From assembly GCF_033843645.1 (NCBI RefSeq), contig NZ_JAWXVZ010000001.1, positions 520,970-584,969 of the forward strand: a stretch of DNA of 64,000 nt. Direction: 5' to 3'. The notes under the pieces were generated by a model, which saw only the letters and a program-made list of their open reading frames with translations, was not told where the DNA came from and did no database searches. Positions 62,839-64,000 of this stretch are shown piece by piece (position 1 is the first letter of the stretch; every line of letters begins with the position of its first letter). The translations under genes and the position numbers were made by a program. Source of the DNA: Pseudovibrio zosterae (lineage in GTDB: Bacteria > Pseudomonadota > Alphaproteobacteria > Rhizobiales > Stappiaceae).

Positions 62839-62955
62839 GTCATCCCGGGCTTGACCCGGGATCCAGATGTGCTGATCGGCAGGAGAGGGTGGTTTTTGTT
62901 TTTCGCGCTGGATACCGGATCGGCACCTCGCTGTACTCACCTTGTCCGGCATGAC
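62839..62955. repeat. Paired palindromic repeat, variant B, copy 1
   Basis: GTCATCCCGGGCTTGACCCG.. (62839-62866) is itself a hairpin, and its outer ends recur inverted as CTGGATACCGG...CCGGCATGAC (62908-62955). This is the common alphaproteobacterial intergenic palindrome type. Confidence 0.75.
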
Positions 62956-63061
62956 GGTTGTGGGGTGCTCCGCCTCACTCTCCCGTTGGTCCTCCTGCTA
63001 CCGCGCCATCTTTCGGCGATCACCCTGACCTCTGCTCCCACCTTTGCTTCAGCCCTCGGTT

Positions 63062-63339
63062 GTCATCCCGGGCTTGACCCGGGATCCAGATGGGTGGTTC
63101 GGGGGGAAAGGGCGGTGGTTGCTGTTAGCCTGACCACCTCCTCACCGCACAACTTTGGTGACCCACGCAGACGGGGGGCGTGCCGCGTGTCCGCTAGTCG
63201 CGAACCGAATGGGCAGCAATACCGTTTGGGTCGCGTTGCTGTCGCGTGTGGTCTCGCCTTACCCATGCTTCGGTTGCTTTTTGTTTTTGCGTTGGATACC
63301 GGATCGGCGCCTCGCTTTGCTCGCCTTCTCCGGCATGAC
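63062..63339. repeat. Paired palindromic repeat, variant B, copy 2
   Basis: The same 28-base left element at 63062-63089, and a right element at 63293-63339 nearly identical to copy 1, separated here by about 200 bases. Confidence 0.72.
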
Positions 63340-63555
63340 AGGGGGGGGACGGCGATTTGAGTGTTGGCCTTGTGGGCTTGGGTGTTTATCCCGTGCGCTG
63401 TTGAAATTAGGGCTTTGTTAATTTGGCTGGAAAAGGGACGGATTTCTGCGGTTTGTGGGGTTTGGTGCGGTGGTTTGCCGGCTGGGTGATTTGCTGAGGT
63501 GCTGTGGGGACTTGAGGTTTTTCCCGGCTGTGATGACTTTTTTTCAAAACGGCTG

Positions 63556-63584
63556 TTGACGGGATCGGTGGCTGGGCCTATAAC
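63556..63584 (+). promoter_or_regulatory. rRNA operon promoter
   Basis: TTGACG (63556-63561), a spacer of exactly 17 bases and TATAAC (63579-63584). Predicted start near 63591, giving a leader of about 350 bases before 16S. Confidence 0.82.
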
Positions 63585-63689
63585 CCGCTCCACGCCGCCG
63601 GGACGGAGCGCTTGAGCGCCTCGGACGGAGCGGCAAAAAGATCAGAGATTTGAGTCGGTTAGCCTTGAGTTTCCCGGAAGATGGAAGTC

Positions 63690-63706
63690 TTCAGTTCATT
63701 GACAAT
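63690..63706 (+). promoter_or_regulatory. Possible boxA antitermination element in the rrn leader
   Basis: AGTTCATTGACAA is boxA-like and lies between the promoter and 16S, as in other rRNA leaders. The match is approximate. Confidence 0.4.
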
Positions 63707-63940
63707 TATATATTGTGAAGGAAGAGAAACGCAGGCGGCGGTTTTTGTTTGAAGCGGCTCGGCAGCGATGCTGAGCATTTAAGCAAGAGCTTAGCCAGAC
63801 AGGCGTTTTCTCTTAAAGTTACACCTAGAGGTGCTTTTAGTACCTTTTAGTTTGTGTTTCTCGTCGGCAGGTGCCTATTGGTGCTTGTTTGATTTGAGAT
63901 TTTGAGATTGCGTTGATTTATGTCTGGATTGAACTTTTTG

Positions 63941-64000
63941 TTTAACCTGAGAGTTTGATCCTGGCTCAGAACGAACGCTGGCGGCAGGCCTAACACATGC
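63941..64000 (+). rRNA. rrs: 16S ribosomal RNA, first ~60 bases
   Basis: GAGTTTGATCCTGGCTCAG starts at 63951 and is followed by AACGAACGCTGGCGGCAGGC, an alphaproteobacterial 16S beginning. The exact 5' end is set by analogy to other 16S genes. The gene continues past the window. Confidence 0.95.

Larger units (their letters stand above)
62317..63555. other. Gene-free region before the rRNA operon
   Basis: About 1.2 kb with no convincing gene. It begins with a small hairpin (CCCTCGCC 62449-62456, GGCGAGGG 62462-62469). From 62510 to 62835 the plus strand is strongly C/T-rich. Two pairs of GTCATCCCGG...CCGGCATGAC palindromic repeats follow. From 63340 to 63550 the plus strand turns G/T-rich, starting with a run of eight G. 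Confidence 0.6.

Noticed and set aside
62480..63360. Pro/Ser/Thr-rich open frames upstream of the rRNA operon
   Set aside because: Produced by the C/T-rich tract and the palindromic repeats; no domain and no ribosome site.

Overview
The window looks like chromosomal DNA from a free-living, probably marine alphaproteobacterium. TRAP and ABC uptake systems are abundant, and there is an agl/thu-type sugar operon, an Irr-type iron box, a PdhS-family kinase and a pair of phasins. The histidine tRNA has A73 and no G-1, a trait of one alphaproteobacterial clade. The 16S start reads as alphaproteobacterial. A member of the Hyphomicrobiales near Stappiaceae (Labrenzia/Pseudovibrio-like) would fit, but that placement is inference.

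Layout. 1-1.4 kb: end of a cyanide-insensitive bd oxidase operon. 1.4-5.1 kb: minus-strand TRAP operon with OsmC and GYD-domain genes attached. 5.3-10.2 kb: two HI0933-type flavoproteins, an orphan Tat-exported TRAP binding protein, a TetR regulator and a likely small RNA. 10.7-16.5 kb: a DSF-type signalling cluster, with rpfF convergent to an operon of a REC-PAS-GGDEF-EAL protein and an RpfC-like hybrid kinase. 16.9-19.7 kb: three glycosyltransferases. 19.9-27.4 kb: alpha-glucoside ABC operon with a GH13 glucosidase and a divergent LacI repressor. 27.7-28.8 kb: SCP-x type thiolase. 29.1-33.9 kb: assimilatory sulfate reduction operon (cysG, DUF2849, cysI, cysH, DUF934). 34-36.2 kb: aldehyde dehydrogenase plus SDR. 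36.2-37.5 kb: REC-REC-GGDEF protein. 37.8-45.1 kb: putrescine use (puuA-like ligase, divergent from two tandem potF and potGHI). 45.4-46.8 kb: 3-oxoacid CoA-transferase. 46.8-48 kb: three-unit tandem repeat array. 48.1-49.2 kb: RidA-like protein and LysE exporter. 49.4-52.2 kb: ferric iron ABC importer. 52.5-56.4 kb: threonine dehydratase-like enzyme and PdhS-family kinase. 56.7-57.8 kb: phasins. 58 kb: tRNA-His. 58.2-62.3 kb: MBL hydrolase, PPOX-ferredoxin reductase fusion, GST and LysR. 62.3-64 kb: repeat-bearing leader region of an rRNA operon, with the first 60 bases of 16S.

The most interesting locus is 10.7-16.5 kb. Its gene order and orientation (rpfF > < rpfC < response regulator) copy the Xanthomonas rpf cluster. 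The expected RpfG output (REC-HD-GYP) is replaced by REC-PAS-GGDEF-EAL, so a fatty-acid signal would be wired to a protein that could both make and degrade cyclic di-GMP. A second c-di-GMP protein (36.2-37.5 kb) lies in the same window. Function assignments come from reading motifs by eye; no database search was run.
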